Position numbers and translations under genes: made by a program. From Streptomyces sp. XD-27 (GTDB lineage Bacteria > Actinomycetota > Actinomycetes > Streptomycetales > Streptomycetaceae), in assembly GCF_030553055.1 (NCBI RefSeq), contig NZ_CP130713.1:1054001-1118000 (forward strand): 64,000 bases of DNA. Reading direction: 5' to 3'. Below, one piece after another: positions 8,901 to 18,011 of the stretch. The notes under the pieces are model-generated. The model had not been told where the DNA came from. It did no database searches and saw only the letters and a list, made by a program, of their open reading frames with translations. Positions within the stretch are counted from its first letter, which is position 1, and every line of letters begins with the position of its first letter.

Positions 8901-11900
8901 GACTTCTTCGACCTGGGCGGGCACTCCCTGCTGGCGATGCGTCTGGTGGGACGGATCCGCGCCACGCTGGGTGCCGAAGTGCCGATCCGCGACATCTTCG
9001 ACTTCCCCACGGTCGTCGAACTCGTCGAGCACCTGCCCCACGACGCCCGCACCCGACCCCCGCTGCGGCGCGCCGCACGGCGCCCCGAGGCGGTTCCGCT
9101 CTCCTTCGCGCAGCGCCGCATGTGGTTCCTGGACGCGTTCGAGGGAGGATCGGCCACGTATCACGCGCCGTTCCCGCTGCGCCTGACCGGCACGGTGGAC
9201 GTGGCGGCGCTGGCCGCGGCCCTGCGCGACGTGGTGGCGCGCCACGAGAGCCTGCGCACCCTCTTCCCCGAGGACGCCGCGGGTGAGCCCCGCCAGCACG
9301 TCCTGGACGCGGAGCGGCCGGCCATCGACCTGCCCGTCGTCGACGTCGCGCCGCAGGACCTCGACGAGGTCCTGGCCGCCACGGCGGCCCGGCCCGTCGA
9401 CCTGGCCTCGGAGATACCGGTCCACGCCACTCTCCTGCGCCTGACCGAGCAGGACCACGTCCTCCTCCTGATGATCCATCACATCGCCTGCGACGGAGAG
9501 TCGTTCGCGCCGCTCGTCCGGGACCTGTCCACCGCCTACGCCGCCCGCCTGCGCGGCGAGCCGCCGCACTGGCGGGAACTGCCCGTGCAGTACGTCGACT
9601 ACACGCTGTGGCAGCACGAGCTGCTCGGCTCCGAGGACGATCCGGACAGCCTCCTGGCCGCGCAGATCGACTACTGGAAGGGCGAGCTGGAGGGCCTTCC
9701 GCAGCCCCTCCAGCTGCCCGCCGACCGTCCGCGGCCCCTCGTCGCGAGCCACCGCGGCGACGTGGTGGAGTTCGCTCTCGACCCGCGCACGGCCGCCGCC
9801 GTGGAGGAGCTGGCCCGCAGCCGCGGCGCCACCGCGTCCATGGTGCTCCAGTCCGCGCTCACCGTGCTCCTGCACGCGCTGGGCGCCGGTGACGACATCG
9901 CCATCGGTTCCCCCATCGCCAACCGCACCGACGACAGCCTCGCCGACCTGATCGGCTTCTTCGCCAACACCTGGGTCCTGCGCGCCCAGGTGGGGGGCAA
10001 CCCCGCCTTCCTGGACCTGCTCGACCAGGTCCGCGCCACGTCGCTCGACGCGTACGACCATCAGGACGTGCCCTTCGAGCGCCTGGTGGACGTCCTCAAC
10101 CCCGAGCGGTCGACGGCCTATTCGCCGCTGATCCAGGTGATGCTCGCCTGGCAGAACTTCACCCGTGAGGACTTCGCGCTGCCCGGTCTGCGGGCGGCGT
10201 TCGAGCCGCTGCGCGGCCACACCGCCAAGTTCGACCTGTTCTTCAACCTGGCCGAGTGGGCGGGGCGGGGCATCGTCGGCCATCTCGAATACGCCACGGA
10301 CCTGTTCGACCGCACCACGGCAGAGCGCATCGCCGACCGCTTCGTGCGGGTCGTGGAACAGCTCGTGGCCGACCCCGCGCAGCGCATCGGCGCGGTGGAC
10401 ATCCTGGAACAGCAGGAGCGGCTGCGCCTCCAGGAGTGGTCGCGCGCGGGCGGCCCCGGCGGCCCGGTCCCCGAGCTGACGGTGGCACAGGCCTTCGAGG
10501 CGACGGCGGCCGCGCATCCGGACCGGCCCGCCGTCACCGGGGGCACGCAAACGCTCGACTACGCGGAGCTGAACGCGGCTGCCAACCGGCTGGCCCGCCT
10601 GCTGCGCGGGCACGGCGCCGGGCCCGGCCGGTTGGTGGCCGTGGCGCTGCCCCGCTCCACCGAGCTGGTCGTCGCGCTCCTCGCGGTCCTGAAGGCGGGT
10701 GCCGCGTACGTGCCGGTCGACCCGGGCCACCCGGCCGACCGGGTCGCGTACACGCTCGCCGACGCACGGCCCGAACTCGTCGTCACCGACGCCGCGTTCA
10801 CCGACCGGCTGCCGTCCGGACCGCGGGTGGTCCTCGGCACCCCCGGCACCGACGCGGCGCTCGCCGCGCTGCCCGGCCACGACCTGGACGCGGACGAGCG
10901 CGGCGGCACCCACAGCCCCGACGGGGCCGCGTACGTCATCTACACCTCGGGCTCCACGGGCCGCCCCAAGGGCGTCCTGGTCACGCACCGCAACGTGCTG
11001 AGCCTGATGTCCCGCACGCAGGACCTGTTCGGCTTCGGCACCGACGACGTGTGGACGATGTTCCACTCCCCCGCCTTCGACTTCTCGGTGTGGGAGCTGT
11101 GGGGGCCGCTGCTGCGCGGCGGACGCCTCGTGACCGTCCCGTACGAGGTCGGCCGGTCGCCGGAGGACTTCCTCGCGCTGCTCGTGCGCGAGGGGGTGAC
11201 GGTGCTCAACCAGACCCCGTCGGCCTTCTACCAGCTGATCCGCGCGGACCGGGAGAACCCCGGCCTGGGGCGCCGGCTGGCCCTGCGCACCGTGGTGTTC
11301 GGCGGCGAGGCGCTGGATCTGCCGCGCCTCACCGAGTGGTACGAGCGGCACGCCGCCGACGCCCCGCGGCTGGTGAACATGTACGGCATCACGGAGACCA
11401 CCGTGCACGTCACCCACGGCCCGCTCGACGCCGCCCTGGTGCGCGACGCCGCGGGCAGCGCGATCGGCACCGGCCTGCCCGGCCTCGACGTGCGGCTCCT
11501 CGACGGGGCGCTGCGGCCCGTGCCGGCCGGTGTCGTGGGCGAGCTGTACGTGGGCGGCGGCCAGGTGTCTCGCGGATATCTCAACCGTCCGGGGCTGACG
11601 GCGGCGCGGTTCGTCGCCGACCCGTTCGGGCCGCCCGGCAGCCGCCTGTACCGCTCCGGCGACCTGGCCCGGTGGACGCCGCAGGGGCAACTGGAGTACG
11701 TCGGGCGCTCGGACGACCAGATCAAGCTCCGCGGGTTCCGGATCGAGCCCGGCGAGGTCGAGGCGGCGCTGCTCGCGCGCGCCGATGTGGCCGAGGCACG
11801 GGTCACCGTCCGGATCGACGCCGCCGGGGACAAGGCGCTGACGGCCTACGTGGTCCCGGCGGGTCCCGCGGGTCTGCCCGAGCCCGCCGCACTGCGCGCC

Positions 11901-13016
11901 GAGTTGCGCGCCGTGCTGCCTGACTACATGGTCCCCGCGGCCTTCGTGCCGCTCGACTCCATCCCGCTGACCGGCAACGGCAAGCTGGACCGCGCGGCCC
12001 TGCCCGCGCCCGCGCGCACCGCGTCGGGCCCCGCGGCCGCCGGGCCCACCGGGGCCCTGGAACTCCACGTCGTCCGCGCCTGGAGCCGGGTCCTGGACAT
12101 GGGACCGGACGAGGTCGGCGTCGACGACGACTTCTTCGACGCCGGGGGCGACTCGTTCAAAGCGGTGGCTCTGGCCCGCGCCATCGGCCAGGGGCTGCCC
12201 GTGGTGGAGGTCTTCAAGCACCCCACGCCACGGCGACTGGCCGCCCGCCTGGCCGCGTTGGAAGCGGCGCCCGGTACGCCCGGTCTCCTGCACCGGCTGA
12301 CCCCCGAGCGTGCCGCGGACAGCAGCCCCGCGCACACCGTGGTCTGCATCCCCTACGGCGGCGGCAACGCCACCGCCTACCAGGCCCTCGCCGGGCAGCT
12401 TCCCGCCCACACCGACCTGTGGGCCGTCGAGATGCCCGGGCACGACCCGGTGCGCCCCGACGAGCCGCTGCGGCCCTGGGCCGAGACCGCCAAGCTGCTG
12501 GCCGACGAGATCGCGGAGACGGTGCGCGGGACGTACACGCTGTACGGGCACTGCGCCGGCACGCTCTTCGCCGTCTGCGTCGCCCGCCTCCTCGAGGACT
12601 GCGGCGCCGCCCCGTCGCGGATCGTCCTGGGCGCCGCGTTCCCGCGGGGCGACGCGGCCGTCGATCAGATGACGGACCTGGAGGACGACCAGCTCTACGC
12701 CGGCCTGCACGCGGCAGGCGGTTTCTCCGGGGCTCTGGACGACACGGACCGGCGGCGCGTCCTGGCCGTCGTCCGCCACGACATGCTGGAGGGTTCGCGG
12801 TTCCAACGCGACACCGCCGTCGGCTGGGAGCGGCTGCGCACTCCGGTGCGGGTGGTGATCGGCAGCGCGGACCCGCTCACCGACGGCTACGCGACCGGCT
12901 ACCGCGCCTGGGAGGCTTACGCCCACGACGTGTCCTTGGACGTGATCGAGGGCGCGGGCCACTACTTCGTCAAGGACCATGCGGAGGAGGTGTCCCGCAT
13001 GGTCACCGATGAGTGA
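5961..13016 (+). CDS. Two-module non-ribosomal peptide synthetase, C-A-T-C-A-T-TE
   Basis: 2351 residues. Order: condensation 1 (HHIVADG at 135-141), adenylation 1 (YTSGSTG at 606, NGK at 933-935), carrier 1 (GGHS, Ser989), condensation 2 (HHIACDG at 1173-1179), adenylation 2 (YTSGSTG at 1661), carrier 2 (GGDS, Ser2065), thioesterase (GHCAG, Cys2198; Asp2304 and His2334 as likely partners). By alignment to GrsA the adenylation-2 code reads DFWNVGMVHK, one conservative change from the threonine code. Adenylation 1 reads DVFSVAAYAK, which I cannot assign. A condensation domain at the very N-terminus implies an acyl or aminoacyl donor on another carrier protein. No epimerase or MbtH gene is seen. 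GTG 5961 is preferred over TTG 5952 because GAGGGAG is nine bases upstream. The 7-kb frame is unbroken. Confidence 0.95.
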   Translation: MRSIGVSEAQESLWLAQKITPDLPNISASRWLIEGEIDVELLRTALRIVFRENSAARVNFRQFGDELRQVVREGDTDTWAPFFHDVSEDDDPEAAGRARAEAAEREPFDLEHDLLFRAGVIRLSESRHLLALTAHHIVADGYTLGQLLPLRTAECYTALKQDTAIPERSPAGPELIHREDLRYRNSPQFTEDADFWRAYLADAPEALRLPGERSSDRPSVLHHTVAVPAEDVAAWFHAADSIEVRMPAFLTAAVTVFLRHLGGRQDFTFSMMGFGRTDAAKAFYSSQSTILPIRAHAPLSAGFPDLAHTLSDELKRIRRHSAHQVSDIRLGAGTLGTGSVASPFGTTLNILPFVAPLDFAGATAYVQPDSPWGAIDELHLALYYDGRTKSDLHVRVDANSALYSADDVHRLAATLIAFINGVARDPQAAIGSVDVLGPGERESVLGAVNDTAVETPELTIPELLARRVAADPDAVAVVFDGRHLTYAELDARSDRLARELAQRGIGPERLVGLALPRSADLIVGMLAVLKAGGAYLPIDPKYPSTRLDLILDDARPALILTDTGTADVLPRTGIPCLLLGDVDFDSPGPDLEPAPTRPANAAYVMYTSGSTGTPKGVTITHRDVVNGVLRLADTVGIGAGTRTLAGTSINFDVSVFETITTLATGGTLEVVPDILAIGERGGWEGGVLSTVPSVLTALLDQCGTDIQADAVVLAGEALPAALVQRVRETIPGVRVINAYGQTESFYATTHTAGKDRAGAASAPIGVPLGNMRAYVLGPGLTPVPPGVPGELYVAGNIARGYLGRPTLTAERFVPDPYGPPGTRMYRTGDLAHWNTDGQLAYLGRADTQVKIRGIRVEPGEVETALTAHPGVAQAAVVVHEADGTRQLVAYVVPVEGDDEPALAELRAFVAGRLPAYMVPTQFVSLDRLPLSPNGKLDHKALPAPEPTGTTAYRAPRTPQEEVLAGLFADVLGADEVGIDDDFFDLGGHSLLAMRLVGRIRATLGAEVPIRDIFDFPTVVELVEHLPHDARTRPPLRRAARRPEAVPLSFAQRRMWFLDAFEGGSATYHAPFPLRLTGTVDVAALAAALRDVVARHESLRTLFPEDAAGEPRQHVLDAERPAIDLPVVDVAPQDLDEVLAATAARPVDLASEIPVHATLLRLTEQDHVLLLMIHHIACDGESFAPLVRDLSTAYAARLRGEPPHWRELPVQYVDYTLWQHELLGSEDDPDSLLAAQIDYWKGELEGLPQPLQLPADRPRPLVASHRGDVVEFALDPRTAAAVEELARSRGATASMVLQSALTVLLHALGAGDDIAIGSPIANRTDDSLADLIGFFANTWVLRAQVGGNPAFLDLLDQVRATSLDAYDHQDVPFERLVDVLNPERSTAYSPLIQVMLAWQNFTREDFALPGLRAAFEPLRGHTAKFDLFFNLAEWAGRGIVGHLEYATDLFDRTTAERIADRFVRVVEQLVADPAQRIGAVDILEQQERLRLQEWSRAGGPGGPVPELTVAQAFEATAAAHPDRPAVTGGTQTLDYAELNAAANRLARLLRGHGAGPGRLVAVALPRSTELVVALLAVLKAGAAYVPVDPGHPADRVAYTLADARPELVVTDAAFTDRLPSGPRVVLGTPGTDAALAALPGHDLDADERGGTHSPDGAAYVIYTSGSTGRPKGVLVTHRNVLSLMSRTQDLFGFGTDDVWTMFHSPAFDFSVWELWGPLLRGGRLVTVPYEVGRSPEDFLALLVREGVTVLNQTPSAFYQLIRADRENPGLGRRLALRTVVFGGEALDLPRLTEWYERHAADAPRLVNMYGITETTVHVTHGPLDAALVRDAAGSAIGTGLPGLDVRLLDGALRPVPAGVVGELYVGGGQVSRGYLNRPGLTAARFVADPFGPPGSRLYRSGDLARWTPQGQLEYVGRSDDQIKLRGFRIEPGEVEAALLARADVAEARVTVRIDAAGDKALTAYVVPAGPAGLPEPAALRAELRAVLPDYMVPAAFVPLDSIPLTGNGKLDRAALPAPARTASGPAAAGPTGALELHVVRAWSRVLDMGPDEVGVDDDFFDAGGDSFKAVALARAIGQGLPVVEVFKHPTPRRLAARLAALEAAPGTPGLLHRLTPERAADSSPAHTVVCIPYGGGNATAYQALAGQLPAHTDLWAVEMPGHDPVRPDEPLRPWAETAKLLADEIAETVRGTYTLYGHCAGTLFAVCVARLLEDCGAAPSRIVLGAAFPRGDAAVDQMTDLEDDQLYAGLHAAGGFSGALDDTDRRRVLAVVRHDMLEGSRFQRDTAVGWERLRTPVRVVIGSADPLTDGYATGYRAWEAYAHDVSLDVIEGAGHYFVKDHAEEVSRMVTDE

Positions 13017-13031
13017 GACGCCGCCGGATGG

Positions 13032-13059
13032 GCCCGCCCCGGGGCCCCCGGGGGCGGGC
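13032..13059. terminator. GC-rich hairpin between convergent genes
   Basis: Nine-base arms GCCCGCCCC and GGGGCGGGC around a loop that is itself G4C5-rich. It lies just after the NRPS stop and before the end of the convergent nitronate monooxygenase gene. Confidence 0.65.
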
Positions 13060-13097
13060 GCGCCTCCGGGGGCCCTTTGGCGGAACCGGTCGTCCGC

Positions 13098-14198
13098 TCA
13101 CTGACGGCCCAGCGCCGCCTGGGTCCCCGCGATGAGATCGTCGAGGTAGTCGCGGGCACCGCGCCGCCGGGTGAGCGCCGCGGCCTGTCCGGACCAGAGG
13201 TTGACGTAGTCGGCCAGACCGCGTTCCGCGGCCGCTGTGCGCAGCGGGCGGGTGAGGGTGTATTGGAGCGGATAGGGTGCCAGTTCCTTCTCGTACTCCA
13301 GCGCCTCACGCGTGAAGCGGTTGGGAATGGCCCGCGCGAGCCGTCCCGAGAACGCCCGGGTCAGTACGGTCGTGTGCGCGTAGGGGCCGTGCAACGCGGC
13401 CCGGTGGATGGCACTCGCGCCGGACTCCTCGGTGGCCAGGAAGCCGGTGCCGATCTGTACTCCGTCCGCCCCGAGAGTCAGCGCGGCGGCGATGCCCCGG
13501 CCGTCGGCGATGCCGCCGGCGGCCACGACGGGGATCGACACGGCCCGCGCGACCTGCGGGACGAGGGAGAAGGTCCCGACGAGCGACTCGTTCACGGGGC
13601 GCAGGAAGGAGCCGCGGTGCCCTCCCGCGTCGCTTCCGGAGGCGACGACGGCGTCCATGCCCGCCGCCTCGATCGCGAGCGCCTCCTCGACGGTGGTCGC
13701 GGTGCCGACGGTCCGGATGTCCCGGCGTCGCGCCTCTTCGAGCACCCTGACCTCGGGGATGCCCATCACAAAGCTGATCACCGGCGGCTCCGCCGCGAGC
13801 AGCGCGTCGATCTGGTCCGCGAAGCCGGGGGCGGGCGGTGGCTCCTCCAACTGGCGGGTGGGCAGTCCGAGTTCCTCGAACCAGGGGCGCAGCAGTCCGG
13901 TGTACCGGGCCATCCGGTCAGGGTCGGGCGGGGCCGCGGCTTCGTCGGGGTGCGGGACCCAGAGGTTGACCGCGAAGGGCCGGGCGGTGGCCTTGCGCAG
14001 CTCGGCCACCAGCTCGCCGATCCCGTCCGGGGTGAGGATGTGTGCTCCGTACGAGCCGAGCCCGCCGCCCTGGGAGACGGCGGAGGCGAGTGCCACCGAC
14101 GACAGCCCGCCGCCGAAGGGCCCCTGCACGATGGGGACGTCGATGCCCAGCAGTTCGACGAGCCGGCCGCGGGCCCAGGAGCGCTTCCCGTTGGTCAT
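13098..14198 (-). CDS. Nitronate monooxygenase (2-nitropropane dioxygenase family)
   Basis: 366 residues, FMN-binding TIM barrel. Family landmarks in order: IVQGPFGGGLSSVALASAVS near residue 25, AVNLWVPHP near 75, a PPVISFVMG stretch, then VVASGSDAGGHRGS with the histidine of the family, and VAAGGIADGRGIAAAL / GADGVQIGTGFLATEES for phosphate binding. Members oxidise nitronates such as propionate-3-nitronate to protect the cell; some act in natural-product pathways. It faces a TetR gene across a 122-base gap that holds an 11-base inverted repeat, so the TetR protein probably controls both. Its closeness to the NRPS and NMO-type chemistry could mean a nitro or N-oxide intermediate, but nothing proves it. 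Confidence 0.87.
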   Translation of the reverse strand: MTNGKRSWARGRLVELLGIDVPIVQGPFGGGLSSVALASAVSQGGGLGSYGAHILTPDGIGELVAELRKATARPFAVNLWVPHPDEAAAPPDPDRMARYTGLLRPWFEELGLPTRQLEEPPPAPGFADQIDALLAAEPPVISFVMGIPEVRVLEEARRRDIRTVGTATTVEEALAIEAAGMDAVVASGSDAGGHRGSFLRPVNESLVGTFSLVPQVARAVSIPVVAAGGIADGRGIAAALTLGADGVQIGTGFLATEESGASAIHRAALHGPYAHTTVLTRAFSGRLARAIPNRFTREALEYEKELAPYPLQYTLTRPLRTAAAERGLADYVNLWSGQAAALTRRRGARDYLDDLIAGTQAALGRQ

Positions 14199-14270
14199 GA
14201 CGGTCTTCCTTCTCCTCGCTGGTCAGGTAGTCGGCGGAAACTTCCGCCCCTCGAAAAGAGACTAGACGAC

Positions 14271-14303
14271 CGGTCAACTAATAACCACCCTGTTAGTTGA
14301 CCG
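14271..14303. promoter_or_regulatory. TetR operator between nitronate monooxygenase and TetR genes
   Basis: Perfect 11-base inverted repeat, CGGTCAACTAA and its complement, separated by 11 bases. The right arm ends 17 bases before the TetR start at 14321 and the left arm is 72 bases from the divergent start. Size and position fit a TetR dimer site covering both promoters. Confidence 0.75.
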
Positions 14304-14320
14304 CCCGTATACTCATCGGC

Positions 14321-14914
14321 ATGGGACGGACGAGCACGGCGCGGGAACGACTGCTGGACGCAGCGTGCAGCCTGATGCTGAGCCGTGGTTACGGCGCGAT
14401 CGGCGTGGCCGAGATCTGCGCTCGCGCGGACGTGAAGAAGGGCAGCTTCTACCACTTCTTCGCGTCCAAGCAGGCCCTGACGATCGAGGCGATCAACGCC
14501 CACTGGGCGGCCCAGCGCCCCGGCTGGGTGGCGACCCTGGACGGCGACGGGCCGGCGGAGGACCGGCTGGAACGGCTCTTCCTGGACCAGGCCGCCGCCC
14601 AGCGCACGGCGAAAGCGGAGGGTGGCGCGGTCAACGGCTGCCTCTTCGGCAATCTGGCGCTGGAGCTGAGCACGCAGGACGCGGTCGTCCAGACCCGCCT
14701 GGCAGAGATCTTCGACGAGCAGATCGCCCTGGTCCACGCCGCGCTGACGGACGCTGCGGAGCAGGGCACGATCCCCGCTCCGGCCGCGACCCGCACCACC
14801 GCCCGCGCGGTACTCGCCCAACTGGAGGGCATGGTCATGTTCGCGAAGCTGACGAACGACCCCTCCGTGCTGGACGGGCTGTGGGCGCAGACCTCCCGAC
14901 TGCTGCAGAGCTGA
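14321..14914 (+). CDS. TetR family transcriptional repressor
   Basis: 197 residues. N-terminal helix-turn-helix: RERLLDAACSLMLSRGYGAIG then VAEICARADVKKGSFYHFF, where KKGSFYHFF is the TetR recognition-helix end. The C-terminal ligand part includes GCLFGNLALELS, common in the subgroup that controls NAD(P)H and FMN-dependent oxidoreductases. ATG 14321 is chosen; a TTG at 14297 would lie inside the operator. It is divergent from the nitronate monooxygenase and likely represses it and itself through the repeat at 14271-14303. Its end is only nine bases from the end of the convergent ketosynthase gene. Confidence 0.88.
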   Translation: MGRTSTARERLLDAACSLMLSRGYGAIGVAEICARADVKKGSFYHFFASKQALTIEAINAHWAAQRPGWVATLDGDGPAEDRLERLFLDQAAAQRTAKAEGGAVNGCLFGNLALELSTQDAVVQTRLAEIFDEQIALVHAALTDAAEQGTIPAPAATRTTARAVLAQLEGMVMFAKLTNDPSVLDGLWAQTSRLLQS

Positions 14915-14923
14915 CGAGCGTGC

Positions 14924-16145
14924 TCACTCCCCTGCGAACACCAGGACGGTGTTCTGCCCACCGAAACCGAATGAGTTGCTGACAGCGGCGTTGACGGCCG
15001 CGGCTCGGGGGCTTGGGTGACGATGTCCAGTTCCCATTCGCCGTCCTGGCGGTGGAGGTTGGCGGTGGGAGGGATGAGCTGGTGTTGCTGAGCAAGGACG
15101 GTCAGGGCTGCCTCGATGGCACCGGCCCCGCCCAGAGCGTGGCCCAGAATGCTCTTCGGGGCAGTGACGGGGGCGGCACCGGGCCGAAGACGCGGTGCAG
15201 GGCGCGTGCCTCGGCTCTGTCGCCGAAGGGGGTCGAGGTGCCATGGGCATTGACGTGCCCGACGTCGCGCGGCTGGAGACCCGAGTCCTTCAACGCCGTA
15301 CGCAGGGCGCTCTCGACGCCGGTGCCCTCGGGGTGCGGGGCCACCGGATGGTGGGCATCGCTGGTGCAGGCGTGTCCGCAGAGCAGCGCACGCTGATCGG
15401 CGCCGCGGCGCAGGGCGTGCTGGCGGCGTTCGAGGACGAGGACCGCTGCGCCCTCTCCTAGGACGAAACCGTCGCGGTCGGCGTCGAAGGGGCGCGAGGC
15501 GAGGTGCGGAGCGTCGGTGCGCTGGGAGAGGGCGTGCATTTGCTGGAAGCTGGTCACGGACATCCGCGAGCATCCGGATTCGGCGCCGCCGGCGAGAGCG
15601 ATGTCGCAGGCGCCCGAGGTGACCATGTCGGCGGCGACCGCCAGGGCGGTGGCGCCGGAGGCGCACGCGCTGGCAACGGTGAAGTTCGGACCGCGGGCAT
15701 CCAGGGCGATGGCGACCTCGGCGGCGGCCATGCTCGGCACGCTCCGCGGCAGCGCCAGGGGGGAGACCAGTTCCGGGTGGCCTTGGCCCATGAGATCGAA
15801 CTCGCGGGCGTAGGTGTGCAGGCTGTTGCTGCCGACGCCGAGGACGACGGCTACGCGGGGAGCGTTCCAGGCGGCCGGGTCGAGTTTGGCGTCCCTGACC
15901 GCCTGCTGGGCGGCGGCGAGAGCGAGGTGGATGAAGGGGTCCAGGCGTCGTGCCAGTCGCCGGCCGTGGACGGCGTCGGCGTCGAACCCGTCGACGCGGC
16001 AGGAGATGTCCACGGGCAGCCCCGCCAGGTCGGGATCCGTGCGCGCCAGGCTGCGTCCCTGGCACACCGTGGCCCAGGTGGATTCCGTGGTGAGTCCGGC
16101 GGGGGTGATCATCCCGATGCCGGTGACAGAGGCCTCGCAGCGCAT
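14924..16145 (-). CDS. Beta-ketoacyl-ACP synthase, FabF-like (two frame breaks)
   Basis: A 407-residue ketosynthase once two lost bases are restored. The catalytic cysteine lies in VASACASGATALAV, the first histidine in HVNAHGTSTPFGD, the second in SILGHALGGAGAIE, and the protein ends NSFGFGGQNTVLVFAGE. Breaks: the run of G at 15181-15183 and the run of five G at 15007-15011; without them three frames each carry one piece. The start ATG at 16145 follows an AAAGGGAA-type site. It lies downstream of the oxoamine synthase and ACP genes on the same strand and would extend an ACP-bound acyl chain. It is not a housekeeping fab operon: malonyl transferase and FabH are absent. It could make the chain for the oxoamine synthase or a starter for the NRPS. 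Confidence 0.88.
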
Positions 16146-16227
16146 GTCCGTTCCCTTTCGTCGGGGGGTGTGCGACGTGGTGGCTGAGCGAGCGGGCTTC
16201 CGAGGCTCTGAGGGAAGGACCAGAGGA

Positions 16228-17407
16228 CTAGGCCGCAGTGGTGTGGGGCGGGAGGTGCCGTCCGACCGCCTCGATGATCCGGTCGACCTGGTCCGGCGTG
16301 TGTGCCGCCGTGACCGTGATGCGGAGGACGAGTTGGTCCCCGGCCACGCTGGGGGCAGGAACGCCCCTGTGAAGACACCCGCGTCGAGCAGTGCCCGCCA
16401 TGTCTTCAGACCCGGTTCGGGCTCCCCCGCCGGCAGTGCGACCGCGGGGCCCGGCCAGGCCGGCATACGGTGCCCCAGCTGCGCCAGGCCGCGATGGAGG
16501 CGTTGCGCCGAGTCCCGCAGCGCGGCGCGGAGTTCGGGCCGGGCGCGAGCCGTCCGTATGGCCGTCAGCGCGGCGGCCGCGGACGCCGGTGGCAGCGATG
16601 CCGAGTATATCTGGGCAGTTCCGAAGTGCCGCAGGTTCCGGATGGCTTTCACCGATCCTGCGACGAATCCACCGCCGGAGCCGAACGCCTTGCAGAGGGT
16701 GCCGGTGACGATGTCGATCGCGCCCTCGGCGTCGAAGTGCTCGCCGATACCCCGCCCGTTGTCTCCGAGCACGCCGAAGTCGTGCGCGCCATCGACGATC
16801 AGGCCGGCGCCGTAGCGCTCGGCCAGTTCGGCAAGCTGCGGGAGCGGGCAGAGGTCACCGCCGAGAGAGAAGGCGCCCTCGGTGAGAATGACGGGGGTCT
16901 TGCCCTTGTCGGTGGCGGTACGCAGGAGCCTTTCGGCATGGGCGATGTCGTTGTGCCCGAATCGGCGGTGCTCGGCTCGTCCGAGGGAAACGGATTCCAC
17001 GAGAGAGGCGTGGATGTGCTGGTCCGCGATCACCATGTGACGGGTGCCGAAAAGAGCGGACAGAGAAAGGTTCGCCTGAAACCCCGTCATGGTCAGCATG
17101 ACCGCGGGGCGGCGGAGAAAGTCGGCCAGCTCCTCTTCCAGCTCATGGTGGAGCCCAAGGGTGCCGAGCAGCGGAGAACCGGTGCAGGAGGTGCCGTACT
17201 TGGTGGCAGCCTTCGCGGCGGCCAAGCGCACTCCGGAATCGCCCGCAAGCCCCAGGTAGTCCGTCGAGGCCGCGTTGATCGCGCGTACGCCGTCGACGAC
17301 CACCTCCCCGGCGTCGGCCGATCCCCCATGACCAGGTAATAGGGATAGATGTCGCGACGGGTGACGAACTCGTCGAGAATGGGGATATCAGCGATCCAGC
17401 CAGTCAT
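16228..17407 (-). CDS. Alpha-oxoamine synthase (AONS/SPT-like PLP enzyme; two frame breaks)
   Basis: A 393-residue fold-type I PLP enzyme after restoring one base at 17306-17309 (C run) and one at 16351-16355 (G run). N-terminus MTGWIADIPILDEFVTRR, then NAASTDYLGLAG, TGSPLLGTLGLHHELE, the histidine in DQHIHAS, VDGAHDFGVLGDNGRG (DEAH-type site with Gly for Glu) and the PLP lysine in GTLCKAFGSGGG. The enzyme condenses an amino acid with an acyl thioester and releases CO2, giving an alpha-amino ketone; relatives make sphingoid bases, KAPA, 5-aminolevulinate or prodigiosin precursors. It sits between its own ACP (62 bases upstream) and a ketosynthase, so the acyl donor is probably that ACP. The amino acid substrate cannot be told from sequence. 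Confidence 0.87.
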
Positions 17408-17469
17408 GGTGATCCTGTCGACGAAGGGTTTCTACTGCGACACGGACTACGAACGCATCCCAGCCGCGC

Positions 17470-17736
17470 CTACTTCACGACCGTACGCGTGGAATCCCGG
17501 CGTTGAGAGGATGCTTCCTCGACTGGAACGAAATTCGCCGCGATCTCTTCGAGGGTGCTGTCGAGGTTCACCGCATCCTCATTGAGCCGCATCCCCGTTT
17601 TTTCCCTGATCATCACGTCCAGCTCCACCAAAGACAACGAGTCCAATTCGATATCTCGGGCCTTGGCTTGAGGGTGGACCAAGTCGTCTGCAATCCCGAA
17701 CTCCTGGACCAGCAGGAGAGCCACTGTCTCGTACAT
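17470..17736 (-). CDS. Acyl carrier protein
   Basis: 88 residues, acidic, helical. The phosphopantetheine serine is Ser33 in IELDSLSLVELDVMI, followed by REKTGMRLNEDAVNLDSTLEEIA, the usual helix II-III layout. It is the first gene of the operon ACP - oxoamine synthase - ketosynthase and faces the MMPL transporter gene. The DSLSL motif with a leucine rather than FDS/FDT points to a specialised, not housekeeping, ACP. It may carry the acyl chain for the oxoamine synthase, or hand a starter to the first condensation domain of the NRPS; the second idea is inference only. Confidence 0.9.
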   Translation of the reverse strand: MYETVALLLVQEFGIADDLVHPQAKARDIELDSLSLVELDVMIREKTGMRLNEDAVNLDSTLEEIAANFVPVEEASSQRRDSTRTVVK

Positions 17737-17938
17737 TCACGCATACCCTTCTCATGCTGGAGATGAAGCTCACGGGGCACGTCGATATCGATTCTGCACC
17801 CGGGAGACGAAGAACGCATGCCGAATACTCCGGAGGCACTCGTTGCCTCCGGTGGAAATATCGGCGGCACCGCGCGGCATCGACGAGCGCGAGAAGGCGA
17901 TGTAGCGCCCTTGGCCTACGCCCGCTGGCAACATGCCG

Positions 17939-17957
17939 CTATGACATGATCACATAG
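17939..17957. promoter_or_regulatory. Imperfect palindrome upstream of MMPL gene
   Basis: 19 bases, CTATGACATGATCACATAG, with 5-base outer arms and an ATGAT core; only two base pairs fail. It lies 55 bases before the MMPL start in the 275-base region between the divergent ACP and MMPL genes. No other regulator site or gene is visible in that region. Candidate operator for an unknown regulator. Confidence 0.4.
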
Positions 17958-18011
17958 GGTGACAGCCTGTAGGGGGGCTCAGAGCTCCCGAGTGGACCCA
18001 CAGGAATCACC

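Noticed and set aside
8112..12980. 1622-codon open frame antisense to the NRPS gene
   Set aside because: It is a mirror of a very GC-rich coding strand: low-complexity arginine, glycine and histidine, no known domain. The NRPS frame explains the region.
15102..17303. Apparent 733-residue fusion of oxoamine synthase and ketosynthase
   Set aside because: The frame joins them only because a lost base in each removes the first gene's stop. Restored frames give two separate proteins of normal size with their own start and stop.
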